A stretch of DNA of 64,000 nt from positions 236,633,922-236,697,921 of the forward strand of contig NC_081406.1 in assembly GCF_030272615.1 (NCBI RefSeq). Direction: 5' to 3'. The notes under the pieces were generated by a model, which was given only the letters and a program-made list of their open reading frames with translations, was not told the origin of the DNA and did no database searches. This document shows, piece after piece, positions 31,235 through 44,404 of the stretch. The position numbers were made by a program, and so were the translations under genes. The stretch comes from Cryptomeria japonica. Its lineage: Eukaryota; Streptophyta; Pinopsida; Cupressales; Cupressaceae. Each line of letters begins with the position of its first letter. Within the stretch, counting starts at the first letter, position 1.

Positions 31235-31241
31235 ATTTATA
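31235..31241 (-). promoter_or_regulatory. Candidate TATA box of terpene synthase copy 1
   Basis: TATAAAT in minus orientation lies about 80 bp before the ATG at 31154. It would place a transcription start near 31205-31210 with a short leader. This is a sequence match only. Confidence 0.4.
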
Positions 31242-33280
31242 GTATTTCCATCAAATTTTGAACGGCTGATATGATCCAATCTATTAGCTTACGTCATATC
31301 TTGAAGGGCTGATGTCAAGCTTGACTGATCAATTTTTCCAACAGATTCGGATTGTAATGTTATATTCTGGAGTTTGGAGTATCTGCCATGGAAAAGTAGC
31401 CAAGCCCAACTATGCCACGTTATATTTTGGACTTTTGGAGCACGAGAATTCATATGTTATATTCAGGATTTCCGTAGTCTTCGCATTTCTTGTGGCATAT
31501 TTTGGGTTTCTCTCTCGAACTTGAAAATGTCATGCCACGTTCCTTGATAATGGGAGAGTGTTCTTCTGATTTCAATTTTCTATCTCGTTTCAACAGTTTA
31601 ATGTCAAAACAATGCATTGATTTTCTTTTCAACATTTCACATAAAAAAAGATATTCCCATGTTCTTTTGATTTCAATATTCAGTTATTTCAATAGTTTGA
31701 TGTCAAACACAATTAACATATAAAACACATGCATTACTTATGTTTATAAAAAAATAAGTCGAGATTTCATAAAAAAAATTTAAGTGAATGTCTTTAAGTT
31801 GGGGCTTAAAACGAACTGTGAGACCAATAGCTTCCTAAAGGTTTATAGCTTAAATTTTTAAGCTTAACCATTATTATAGATAAATTTAAGAATTGTTAAC
31901 AACAATGCTGAGCTATTCTAGAAAGCCCTCTCCATAGGATTGCAACTTACCAAAAAGCGCATCTCTCTCCCTACTTTGGAACTATTGAAACCTATATATT
32001 TGAAGGTCTATAATAGCAATTGAACCCATTGGCTCAAAGGGGATGTTGAACATTTTATAATTATTATAATTTTTGTTACAAATTGATAGTTTTGAATTGT
32101 TCGATTTTTTATTATATCTATTATTTGCATGATTATTGATGTCTTGAAATCTCAAAACAATAAAATCAACAATTAAATCTATTGTTGTTGCTTATAACTT
32201 TGGATCATATGGATATAGACTTTGAAATACTAACTTGCAAGCTACTTCTTTTTCTCTCACTTTCTCTAGTTCTAGTCCCTACATCGTTGCCTCCTCAATA
32301 GGTTTTTAAACTATATCCATGATTAGCTTTAGAATTGATTACTTTATTACTACATCATTTGTTTTTGTGAGTAGTTCTCTTCCTTGGCATTGCTCAATGT
32401 CTTTGGCTCACCCATGAAAGTTACAATATTATTGTCAATCTCAAAATAGAATGGAACCATTATAGAATCATTAACAACTTCATCTGCTTTTTGATCAATG
32501 TTTGCAGGCACAACCTTTTGGTAAATAACTAAATATAATTCCATAATAGGAACCATTTGACATGTCTGGAAAAGGATAAATAGTCAATCTAACAACTTTT
32601 ATTTATCAACCTTTCAGAATTATGAATCAAACATAACCCAAACAAATTAGTTTAGCAATCCTTGATACATCCATTTCCTCCCAGATTCATATATCTTCGT
32701 AGCTCAAAGTTGTTCCACATTTTTTAATCAAATGACAATCAACACTCTTTAGTATCTTGTACATGCTTCTCCATTTCACATTGATGTTTACCTCGAAAAA
32801 AGAAGAAGTGAAAATTGCACACCCAATAAACTTTTATGATCTAGTATTATTTGATGAATGTAAAGACCCCATCTTAATACAAGTTGATAATATGCCACCA
32901 AATGTGAATTAGATGGGTAAAGTGAAAGGTAGGTGATTAATTCTAAAATAAAATAAAACTAGGAAAAAAAAATTATTCTATATATGACCTTTAAAGATGT
33001 TTTATAACTTGATTTTTTTTAATATAAACTCTATAAACAAGCCAGCTTGATTATAAACATGTGGTAATAGTAGTCATCGGATAACTACTTAGGAAATATA
33101 TTAAATTGTGCATATGGTTATTAATTCATTCTTCAAAAAGGATTATGTTGGAAAGTGGGTGCTTTGGTTTGTTAAAAAGTTCATACAAGAGAATGTGTGA
33201 AATATTACTAGTTAGTTGTAGTTAGATATCATTCTTATTGGTCAACATCAAATAATATATTAAATAAACTTTATCATAAC
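31242..33280. other. Upstream flank of terpene synthase, AT-rich, no gene found
   Basis: Short open frames only, with no domain, repeat boundary or RNA gene recognised. The proximal part (31242-31500) would hold the promoter. Confidence 0.5.
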
Positions 33281-33299
33281 AAGATTCAATTGTAAAGTC
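33281..33299 (+). repeat. Left target-site duplication of the LINE
   Basis: AAGATTCAATTGTAAAGTC here is repeated at 40869-40887 right after the poly(A) run. The core of 17 bases is exact; the first two A bases are ambiguous with the tail. Confidence 0.9.
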
Positions 33300-33352
33300 T
33301 TCTGTCGACATCAATCTTAAAGGTATTTTTACTCTGCAATTTCTCACTCGAT

Positions 33353-35293
33353 ATGGGCGAAAATAGGGTTGTTGGTGCATGGGCCGATGTGGGTTGGGAA
33401 GACCAACCGCATGTCCCACAGCTGGTCTTTACGAAGGGTAAATGGGTGAATATGGTGGTGCAGAACTGGTTGAGGGTAGACACAAGGAATTTCAGGTCGG
33501 TCTCCAAGTATTTTCGGGGTTTTTTCAGAGGTCCAAACAGGGGAAATTGGTGGAGTATGGACAAATCTGGTGAAGGGCAGAAAAGATTTTTGGATTGTAG
33601 GCATCTTGGTCAGGGTTCGAGGCAAAAGCTTATTGAAAATCGCTTCATGGAGCTTTCGGGAAAACAATCTACAAAGCTGGGAGGACAGGTTTCCTATGCT
33701 AAGGTTGTGAAGTTTTCATTTGTAAACGAGGCAAATAGGGTCCCTCGGCTGAACGTTGATGAAAAGACAGTGGAGAAACAATCTAACAGTAACCTGCTTG
33801 AGCTATCTTCATCACATCAAAGGGGGGATAAGGTAAGGGAATCTTTTACATGAGGAAAAGAGGATAAGGTAAGTGAAAATCAAATCGGCTCTGATTTAGG
33901 AGGTGGGTCATCTTCATAGGTATGTTCTCATGTTCCATGCATTGATTTACTTGATTCTTATGTGGATTTCAAAGCTCGTTGGTTGCATACACATGCTATT
34001 TCTGGGGAAATATGGCGGGATACAACTAGTTTATCTAAATTTCATCATAAATTGCAGAAAAAATGGACTGATATGCGATATTTTCAATTACTCTCTGCAA
34101 ATGCATTTATTATTATTTTTAACTCTTCTTCTATTAGGGATGAAGTTTTAAAATCTTCACATTACTAGTTTGGTAAAAATTTAGTGTTTGTTTCAGCTTG
34201 GAAACCATTTTATGTTCCTTCTTGGTCAAGTTTTAAATTAGCTCCTTTCTAGTTTGGCTCGCCCAAATTACCGTTTGAATTTATGAACCTAGAAGTTTTG
34301 GAACAAATTGGTAATACTTGTGGTTCTTTCTTATCATCTAGATTTGATTTTGTGGAGGGGGAGGTTCTGGTAGAAATTTGTGTTCTAACTAACCCTAATA
34401 ATGTTTTCCCTCAGACCTGTAACATCGAATCTCATGAGGGTCTCTGGAGACAACCAATTAATAAGCTAGAGAAAGAGTGGTAAAACATCCTTGCAATTGG
34501 ATGCTCCTTTGCTTATGGATTTCTCGAAATCCTCTATTCTAGATAAGGCAGAACCTTGTTTGGGTAGTAAAGATAATCCATTTCTGGACAAACTGTAGTT
34601 AATGGTTCCATAGGGAAAGTTCTCACTGCTTCTGAGGTTAACTAGGTTATGAGGGATGTTGGGTAGCGAGAGGATTATGTTGTGTCTCACAATCCAGAGT
34701 CTATAGGGTTATTTGCAAGTAAGGATAAGATGGTAACCTCTCACTAGAATATTGTGGTTTTGGGGGGTAACAATGTGGAAGAATTGCTTCCAAATATCAA
34801 TACCTCGAATTTGTTGGATAATGTCTCTCATTTATTATCACCAAATGATGGTGGTGGGAATCTTGTTTGTTCTGAGAAGCCAAAAGAATATTTAGAGGGT
34901 AAGGACTCCCAGGGGAGTGTTCATATTTTAGCTAAGAATGATGGGGTTGTTCTAGAATCTAATGTTGGGTCTTCTTCTCTAGGGTTTCCTGATGATGGTA
35001 CCCTCAATCAACAAGTCAAAGGATTAGTGTCTAATAATTCTTTGCAACATGTTGATGTGAATGTGGATAATAACGCCACCTTAGGAAATAATATTCAGTC
35101 GGGGGACATTCCTGTTATTGTGTTTGATGAAAATATGGTTCAGCAAGTAAATGATCTTTTTAAAGATCATGAGCATCAGATGGATGAGGACATTAAGAAT
35201 AGGGTTATCTGTTCCATTAAGAATAACCTGGGGGGAATTAAATCGACCCTTCCTATCTTTGCACCTGCTAATCCTTTTGAGGTTTTGGCTTGA
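33353..35293 (+). pseudogene. LINE ORF1 (DUF4283-like), broken
   Basis: The first frame (33353-33853) gives a Trp-rich start and QVSYAKVVKFSF. A TGA after RESFT and a frame change follow. 33962-34168 reads WRDTTSLSKFHHKLQKKWTD, FQLLSANAFIIIF and FGKNLVFVSAWKPF, then PFEFMNLEVLEQIGNTCG, like the DUF4283 domain of plant LINE ORF1. 34754-35293 is a polar, Asn-rich tail ending ANPFEVLA. TAG codons interrupt the domain near 34166, 34250 and 34481. No CCHC zinc knuckle was found. In intact relatives this protein binds the element RNA. Confidence 0.75.
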
Positions 35294-35687
35294 ATAGAAG
35301 TGGGCATCATCGATAATCTAGTCATGACTTCTCCTAAGTCAAGTAAGAGTTTACCAATTGTCCAAACTACTCTAATTAGGTCTTCCTATGGTTTCTCCTG
35401 GTAGGGGTAGGCCTCCAAAAAATCAGAAGACTCAATTGGAAATTTATGCTGGGATTCAGCAGACTTTGTCTCTTTCTCTTGGTGATGGGAAAGGGAAGCA
35501 TTTGGTTTCTCTTGGTAGCACTATAAAAGCAAGTTTTACTCTTCAAGGTAAGAGGAGTAAGAGGTCTATCAATAGCCCTCCTGTCACTAGGTCGGGGGCT
35601 GTGAAGTGTAATCTTCATAGTAGTTTTGGAGAAGGGAAGCCTTCTTCATCTAAAGGAAAGAGGGGAGCCTCGGTCTCCCCTTGAGAG

Positions 35688-38600
35688 ATGAGAATTATAT
35701 CTTGTAATGTTAGGGGATTAAATGCCCCTAACAAGAGGTGCTTAATTAAGTCCCAAATAGACCTAGTTAAGTGTGATATTTTCATGTCACAAGAGACAAA
35801 ATTGTCAAAGGAGTCTACTGATTTGGTTTTTTCTTCTTGGAGAAGGTGGGATTTCCTCTCCTCTCTAGCTTATGGTGTGTTAGGGGGTTTGGCATTGCTT
35901 TGGAATAACTATAACATTGAGGTTGAGTTAGTTGCCTCTACTGTAAATTGGATGTTGGCCTTAGTTAAAAGCAAGTTTTCAGAGGTTAAGTTTTGGATTT
36001 TTAATATTTATGCTCTATCTGGTATTCAAAGGAAGATTAAATTATGGGAAGAGCTTAAGAGGATTTCCACCCCTTTAAGGCATGGTCCTTTTATAATCTT
36101 TGGGGGGAATTTTAATGCTATCACTAATTTGGGAGAAAAGAAAGGAGGTATTCTCCCTAATAAAAAAATCATGGAAGACTTTGGGAAGTTCATTAAGGAC
36201 ATGAGTCTTTTTGACTGTCAGTTTCAGAATGGGTTTTTCACATGGACAAATATGAGAAGAGATTTTTCACAGATTGCAAAAAGGTTAGACCAGTTTTTGT
36301 TATCAGATATTTGGATTGATTCAGGATTTGATTTTTTTTCCTCTATTCTACCAGTTTCAGGGTCAGATCATTTTCCAATTTCCCTATCAATTTTGGAAGA
36401 CAAAGCTACTTTTAAGTCATCTTTTAAATTTGAACCTATGTGGTTTAGAGATTCTTCCTTTTTGCCTTTGCTCAAAAAATGGTGGAATTTTGCTCCTTAT
36501 TGTTCTAGATCCCGAATGTTTTAGATTGCTAAGAAGTTAAGTTTTTTGAAATTGAACATTAGAGAATGGAATAGCTTGCATTTTAAGAACATCTTTCAGG
36601 AAAAATAGAGGATTCAAGATATGATTGAATGTCTTAATTCACATGTGATTCAACATGGTATGGTGCCACTTGTTTTTTATGAACTAAAGTTTCTAAATGA
36701 AGAGCTTGAAGAAGTTTTGACCAGAGAAGAAATCTATTGGAGATAGAAATCAAGGGAGGATTGGCTTTCAGATGGTGATAGAAATACAAAAAAAATTCAC
36801 TCTTCAACAAAAATTAAGAGAAGTAGGAATAGGATATCTTGTATTGAGTGTCCAAATGACAAACTATTAACAGACCGGGAGGATTTTGTTGCAGAGGAAG
36901 TTAGGTTTTTTAAGTCACTATTATCTTCGGAGCATGGAGATCTTCATAATAACATTTCTTCTAATATCCCTTCTTTGGTATCTTCAGAAGATAATAAAAT
37001 GCTGATGTCTCAGTTTTCTTTGGATGAAGTTAAGAATGTTGTTTTTGCAATGAACCCTGATAAGGCTCCGAGACCGGATGGTTTTACTCCTTTATTTTTT
37101 TAGAAATGTTGGGATTTTGTGGGAAATGAAGTTTTATTGGCCCTTGAGGAAGCTAGAAGGAATAGGTGAATTTTGAAAGAGCTTAATACTACAATGATTG
37201 CAATTATTCCTAAAAAAGAGGTTACTAAGACATTTGCTGATTTTTGCCCTATTGCTTTATGTAACACTTTGTAGAAGATTTTTACTAAGGCTGTTTCTTT
37301 AAGGTTGGCTAAAATTCTGGCTAGGGTCATTTCTTTAGAACAAGGTGACTTTGTTCCTGGAAGGGAGATAGCAGAGGGAGCTATAGTGGCACATGAGGTT
37401 CTGCATTCTATTTCTACTCAGAGAATCTCAACCATGATCCTCAAATTAGATATGATGAAGGCATATTATAGAGTAGAATGGGGGGCTTTGTGTGTTGTTC
37501 TACTTAAATTGGGATTTTCCAAGGCATGGGTCAATTGGATTCGTGCTTGTATTTCTTCTGCAAGGTTCTCGATTTTAATTAATGGCTCCTCTTGTGGGTT
37601 TTTCTCCTCCTCTAGGGGTTTGAGGTAGGGGGATCCCTTGTCTCCCTTCTTGTTCATTCTCCTCACTGAAACATTCAGTTGGGCTATTAGAGCCGCTAAG
37701 CTGGGAGGACTTTGGAAGGGAATTAGGGTTCAGAATGTTCCACAAAGCATTTCCCATTTTTTTTTGCAAATGATACCCTTTTATTTGGTCAGGCTTCTTT
37801 GGGTGAGGCAAGAGTGATAAAGGGGATAATATAGAATTATGCATCCTTTTCCAGTCAGAAAGTAAATGTTGATAATTCAAATAATTTTTTCCTTCATACT
37901 TCACAATTGGTTCAAGATAGATTGAATATTTTTTGGGGATTTGGATCTGGAAATCTTCCTTGTTCTTATCTTGGTATACCTTTCTTCATTAAGCAGGATA
38001 AACGAGAGTTTTGGGATAAGATTATTTCAGTTATCTCTAGAAGGATTTTATCTTGGAATCATAGATGGTTAAATTTGGCTAGTAAGATTTTTCTTATTAA
38101 GTTTGTCCTAAATGTTGTTCCTATTTATCTCATGTTTGTTTTGCAGTCTCCAAAAGAAGCTATTGTTAGTTTGCAGGATACTCTTAGGTCCTTCCTTTGG
38201 AGTAATAATAAAGATGGTAAGAAGAAACTCCCTCTGGTAGAATGGTATAAGTTTTTTTACCTAAAGACCTTGGGGGCACAGGTATTAGGAGTCGGGAAAG
38301 TCAGAATTTAGCCTTAGGTGCTAAGCTGGTTTGGAAATTGTATGAGAGACCGATCTCTTTTTGGGCACAAATTATGTTTGCTAAATATTTAAATAATAGA
38401 CCAAGAGAGGATGTTTTTAAAGTTTCAAATTTACCATCTGGTTCAGCTATTTGGAATTTTCTATGTAAATGTAGATCAGTGATTTTGCCTCATCTCTCAT
38501 GGATTGTTCATAATGGTAGGAAGGTCAAATTTTGGGAGGAAGTTTGGAATGGACATCCCCCTCTGGTGAATACAAGGGATTGGTCTCCTTTAATTTCCAC

Positions 38601-39840
38601 TCTTTCTTCCCTTTGGGGTGTTTTTGTGGCAGATCATTTTGAGATTGAGTATAGTGGAAATCTTAAGGTGGCAAGATGGAAATCAATTGAGTTTTTAGAT
38701 ATTGATCAAAATGTGAAATTGGAATATGAAAAGCAGTTGGGAGAGAGAGTAATAATTATTTCTAATGCTGAGGGTGAACTTCTCTAGTAAGTAAACAGTT
38801 AAGGATGACTATAATTCTCTCTTGGTTGCTAAAGATTTATCTACTTGGCCATGCAAGCTATTTTAGCATATGGCTTGTCTCCCAAAGGCTGGTGCTTTTG
38901 CTTGGTTAGCAGTGCAGGATAGGGTCCTTACAGGTTTGAGGTTGGACAGGCTGGTGATTTTGCCTATGCTTGTTGGCAAAGGTTGCTTGAAAAGATAAAT
39001 CTATCCTTTGTTATTGGTAAGGATCTCCTTTCCCACTTCAGATCCTGGCCTCTCCTGTTTGCTTCATATCTTTATGCATGTCTTTGGATTATTTCTTCAT
39101 CTATTGTGATTTGGAATATTTGGTTAGAGCGTAATAATAGGATTTTCAAACAAACAAGTTCTCCCTTGGCTGAGGTTTTATTGAGGATTGAATCTTCCAT
39201 CTCTGAAGTTGCTTTGTCTTTTATTTATAAGAATTTGGAAAATCTTACCTCTTTTTCTCATTGGGATAGTAGGGTAACTCGAGTCTGGAAGATGTTATTA
39301 GTTTTACCTACTCATGGATCTATTTTGAATAAGACTAATGCTATAAGTAAGAGAAATTTTGGCAGCTGGAAACCTACTCCTTAAGGGAACTTTAAATTGA
39401 ATTTTGATGGAGCTTCTCATGGGAACCCTGGCCTAGCAGGGGAAGGTATGGTAATTTATGATCATAAGGTAAGATTTATTTAGGCTCGTTGTCATGTGAT
39501 TGGTTTCAAGACTAACAACTGTGCAAAATTATATGCTTTGTCTTTTGGTTTGGATATGGCTATATCTCTAGGAATTAAGGACTCAATAATTGAAGGTGAT
39601 TATATGGTTATTATTCAAAGTGTCATGAAAAAGAAGTCGAACTGTTGGCAATTACAATATATACTTTATCATATTTTACAAAAAATAGATTTTTTTGATT
39701 CCTTCTTGATTTCCCACTGTTATAGAGAAGTGAATAAGATTGCATATTTCTTGGCTAACTTAGCCATTGACAGTGATGCTAATATGCAAGAGTTAAGCTT
39801 GGAAGAGATCCCTTCCTTGGTTTTGGAATATTTGAAGTAA
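35688..39840 (+). pseudogene. LINE ORF2: endonuclease, reverse transcriptase, RNase H, broken
   Basis: The endonuclease has MRIISCNVRGLN, MSQETKLS, FNIYALSG, GGNFNAI and SGSDHFPISLS (35688-36400). The reverse transcriptase has MNPDKAPRPDGFTPLFF (37053), FVPGREIAEGAIVAHEVL, LKLDMMKAYYRVEW, GDPLSPFLFIL (37629) and FANDTLLFGQ (37765). PCSYLGIPFF follows, then a zinc-binding region (38870-38960). RNase H has LNFDGASHGNPG (39393) and IEGDYMVII. Damaging changes: endonuclease GDFN is GGNFN-type with Asp to Asn; FADD is FAND; AYDR is AYYR; TAG, TAA or TGA stand near 36522, 36606, 36744, 37101, 37167, 37272, 37626 and 39480; a T-run frameshift lies near 37760. Most fit C-to-T or G-to-A change. Confidence 0.9.
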
Positions 39841-40868
39841 AAGAGGTAAGCTTACATGGTAAGTGAAGGCTTCTCCTTCATTTTTATAATGTTTGGTTAT
39901 CTTTTGACATAACTAGTAAGGATGGATAGTGGTAATGATTAAGGGGCGGCGGTGTGTGTGTGGTTTTTATTTGATGCTTGTCATATCATCTTTGCTTTGC
40001 ATTATGGTTAAGTGGTAAGTGTACATTGGAAATGAATATGGTTACCTTCTGATGTAACTAGTAAGGATGGTTAATGATAATGATTAAGGGATGGCGACGT
40101 ATGTGTAGTTTTATTTGATGCTTGTCTTTTCATCTCTACCTCGCACATTTCACATTTTGGATAATTTTGAGTCAGCTTTGGATAATTACATGTTTGATGT
40201 GGGTTATTTGCCTAATGGTGTGTTAATATGTGATAGGATTGATGATGCTTTGAAAGGTTTGGAAAAGCCATTAGATTTTGTTTCTCCTCAGATTGTGAAT
40301 AGGGCTCTCGATGTGCTAAATTTTTGTTTTGTTTCATCTACTCCTCCTCTCCTTGCAGCTCCACTACATGTTGTTCCTCCTAATTTTTCAGGCATTCCCT
40401 CGGAGGAAAGCTCAACTTCTTGGTATTGAATTATGATACAATTATGCTTTCTTCAACAATTTCTATTTGACATTCTTTTTTGGCAGGATGAAAGATGGTG
40501 TGGGGAGTATGGCACTTGGAGTTTCCTGTGCATTTTGGTTTGGAATTGATTTGCATATATATTGCATTGAAAGAACTCATATGTTGCAGATTATTGTATC
40601 TTCCCTTAGAGGGGCTGATTATATATCCTCAATATTTTGTAGGATTTAGGGTGGGGGATTGGCATATTTGAAAATCTATCAAAAAGGTGGATTTAGACTG
40701 CTTTTGTATGGGGATCTTTGGTCAGTTTTTTCTTTTTAAGGGTCATAACCAAAGGTTTTCTTATGGGTTCTTTCCTGTCGGTATGCCCTTTGAACCTGTT
40801 GTAAAAAAGTATATTTTGAATAAGTAAAAAATAGTTTAGTGGCATGCCCACTTTTATTTTAAAAAAAA
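39841..40868 (+). other. LINE 3' UTR with an inner duplication and poly(A)
   Basis: A block of about 90 bp is duplicated with divergence: TGGTTATCTTTTGACATAAC (39893 onward) and TGGTTACCTTCTGATGTAAC (40040 onward), both running into TTTATTTGATGCTTGTC. Downstream is a 104-codon open frame (40115-40429) with no recognised domain. The tail is TTTTATTTTAAAAAAAAAA. Confidence 0.65.
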
Positions 40869-40887
40869 AAGATTCAATTGTAAAGTC

Positions 40888-43800
40888 AAATATTTCTCGT
40901 ACACTTTTAATTTGTCTAAATTTTTATATAGTTTTTTGCAATTATCTTAAATCCACATGTATCAATACATTATTCCTAAACTTAATCCAACTCTATACAC
41001 ATATTCTACCATCACCTTCTCATGATTTTACATATATTAATTTTTTTTTTAATCCTTGACTATATTTGCTACATTAAGTCGATAAGTATAAACCTTATAA
41101 AATTTAATTCTACATGTTTATATTTATAGAGGCCTTTACTAGAATTAATTTATTATCAAAGAATATAATTAAGTATATAATCTCATATTACCTTCTTTGA
41201 ACATTCCAAACCAAAGCAATTCTATTTACCAAAGAAAATAATATAATTGACGTAATAGGAAGCCTATATTTCATTGATTATCTTACTCTCATATGAATGA
41301 CCAAAAAGTGTTGCCTTTGATTATTTGTACACATTTTTATAGATTGACATAGAAGAACATGTGTGATTTAGATACAATCTAGATTCATAACAAGTATCAA
41401 GTTTCTATAATATAATGTCTACAATATAAAAACATTATCACTTAGATTTTCTAAATTCAAATAATATTTTAAATATAGAGGATCTAATTTTTTTTCCTAC
41501 TCAAAATAATCATTAATGATATCTCTTGATATGTCCATTTAATAGTTTATGAGATCTTTATGGATTAGAATTGCCCACAAATACTTTCACAATCCTTGAA
41601 ACCAATAAAATATTATGCATTAATTATAAAGAACTTGGTAAAATATCTATTATTTTAATTAACAGCAGAAAGTTGTCTAAATTATTTAAATACTTTTATT
41701 GCAATTGAAAAATACATAGAATTTTTTTTTTATAAAGATAAATTTAGAAATATAAATAAATGTGTATTAAGTTTTTTAAAAAAGTAAAAAATGTCACAAT
41801 TTATACAGTGTTATTTACAATAATAATTAGGGAACACAAAAAATGCTTTAGATAATAAAATTTGATTTTGTAATCCTAAGGGGAAATGGAGCAACTAATA
41901 GGATGATTATTTATTGCAATATTTATCCTAACATGCTAAGCCAAAAAAAAAATATAAGATGTATACATTATAAATATTTTATTACAAGGGATGTTACAAC
42001 AACATTGGAAGTCTTAAGGGGTTTTCATGTGAAAGTAATTACATGATCAAATCATAAAAATAATTTTATAAATTGATAATAATTATATGAAATAGTTAAT
42101 TTATGATTAAAATAATCTCTACTGGGGTAATTAGCTTGAAATCCTCCATTGTCTCCATAGATGACACCACATGTAACTCTTGGCAATGTAATACTCATCT
42201 TCCTTAGTTATTTGTAGACGTGGACATTACTCTATAAACTATCAAAAAGGTTAATTGTAGGGTTACCTCATAGGCCATATTGATCTTGTCAAATATCACA
42301 CCTTAATCAACTCCTTTACAAACATCAAGATGATAACAAAAAATAATATGAATGAAGAAAATTATTTAATTAATTATTTAAACAAAATTAAATAACCTTA
42401 AAACATTTTCTCAAAATTCCTATTAATCAAATATGAACTCAATATTTGGTTTCCCATTATATTTTTTGGGTATTATAGTATTAATCCAAAAATAAGATAT
42501 AGCAATGAATATAAATCTTAATGTGTTGCTTGCAAATATTTTTTGGCATAGTGATTGGATTTTTGGGTTATTAGAAAACATGTGCATAATAGTTACTAGT
42601 CTTGACATTAGTTATATGCATATTATATTAACATGGTCATGTTTCATGAAATTTTTACTCCGTGGTTGAATATTTTAATTTTAATATTATAGTGTAGTAA
42701 TTTGTATACCTCTACTATTTCACACTCACTTTGGACTCACTTTGGTTGTTATTCATAATATTCTCGATTCATGTTTGATTGACCTCAGTTTTAGGACTGT
42801 TTCTAGAATTTCAATGCAATCCTACTCAATGACCTTTTTCTAACCTAGAATGTTGAGACTAGGGCACCTAATGCCACTATACAAGTATTTTGGCCCCAAA
42901 TTTGAAATCAAAATGGGTAGCTTTGTGAGTAGTGATAAAGTGTTCCCCAATGTTGGCCTTAACCAAAAATTAAACCCAAAAATATGCAAGTTACATAAAA
43001 ATACAATCCCCTCTCTCATTTGAACATATCTATCATATCGCACACATCTATTAAAAAATCAATTGAGCATTCAATCAAGCTTATTCAATGCAATTGAGAA
43101 AAAGTATGCAATTAAGGATTCAAGAATTCAAGTTTCAACAATTATAATCAAGTTATATGTGTTCCTCCATGATGAAAGCAAACATTAAAATCCATCAAGA
43201 AACATCAAGCATTGTGTGAGACATCAAGGCAATGGATTCATATCAAAGGTATCTTTTATCATTTCAATAGTTTCTAAAAAGGTCTTCAAGTTTACCTACC
43301 AGGGGTAAGCTCTCTTTTCCTCTAAGATTGTTGTAGTGGAGGTGGAAACACCAACACAGGTTTTGACTTAAGAATCCCCCATACATCACAATAATCTCCC
43401 ATCTTTTTGTGTGTGTGGGTATTGATTCAATGTAGCTAAGAGTTACAAAATTGCACACTAAATATAGTGACAGACATTCTCAAGCCTCAAACAAGGAAAA
43501 ACTCCTAGCCTGTATCAAATTGCTCTAGCTACTGACACCTTTGGGTTGGTTTTTGGAGAGAGATCTACATAGCCTCCTAATCCAAAATCCAAAAGTTAAT
43601 ATTAATGAAGATAGCTTTAGACTATTGTTCCTTTCTCCATAATCTAGCATATTATACTCTATATTTCTATCATAGGTTCTTCTTTGTCTCCTAGTTCTAG
43701 ATTTGTACTTTTATGTTGGCTTCTAATTTTATATATACTATTAATGTTGAATGTTATCAATTTCCTATCACTTTACCTAGGTCTTACATATTGCATAGTC

Positions 43801-44226
43801 ATAGTCATATTTAATCAAGTAAAATTAAAAAAGGAACAATCAACCAAAGTGTCCACCTCTTCTTTAGGACTAAAGTTGAACCTAGTTGGTTGTTCCCCAA
43901 TTAAATAATCAAAATTAGAAATGGTTGAAATGAATAAGTTCTTGGTCTGCACTAAGACTCCATTTCCACCACATTTTAGATATTGAGAAACATGTGTTTG
44001 TTAAATAGGCCTTAGAAACTTGTTCTCCTCATATCATAACTTTGTAAGTTGGTGTGGACATCAATAAAAACATGTAGTAGGAATTGGATTTTATAAGATG
44101 TGGTAATTACAAATACCATATCATTGATAAAAACATATACAAAAATAATAATAATAATATAAAGGGTCATTTATGCACACATTCACTCCTTAATACAATT
44201 TCAAAACATAAAAATTTAAAGTAGTA
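40888..44226. other. AT-rich sequence without recognisable gene
   Basis: Open frames here are short and without recognisable domains on either strand. No repeat ends or RNA genes were identified in 3.3 kb. It continues the flank seen before the LINE insertion. Confidence 0.5.
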
Positions 44227-44243
44227 ATCAATAGGCATATGTT
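44227..44243. repeat. Target-site duplication of retroposon R3 (left copy)
   Basis: ATCAATAGGCATATGTT here against ATCAATAGCCTTATGTT at 53183-53199, two mismatches in 17 bases. It is followed by a short T-run, as expected for a minus-strand poly(A) insertion. Confidence 0.55.
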
Positions 44244-44404
44244 TTTTATTAGGATAAACAAGTTTTGAGGGGACCTAAAACCCCTTACATTAGGTTTTGA
44301 AGGGACCCAAAACCCTTGGATTTTATCATGATCCAAAACCCGAAATAAACAACTGCAAAAGATATATCAAAAATAAAAAGGAGCCAAAAACCAATCTAGC
44401 AACA

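Larger units (their letters stand above)
33300..40868 (+). mobile_element. L1-type LINE with RNase H domain, full length but decayed
   Basis: A 7.6-kb non-LTR retrotransposon on the plus strand. It has a short 5' leader, ORF1 (33353-35293 or slightly further), ORF2 (35688-39840: APE-type endonuclease, reverse transcriptase, zinc-binding region, RNase H), a 1-kb 3' UTR, a poly(A) tail (40861-40870) and a target-site duplication of about 17 bp. It carries many stops and some frameshifts and cannot move. The intact target-site duplication and both ends show a full-length insertion. Confidence 0.95.

Noticed and set aside
37100-37904. Minus-strand frames over the LINE
   Set aside because: They overlap the recognisable plus-strand reverse transcriptase motifs and have no domain of their own.
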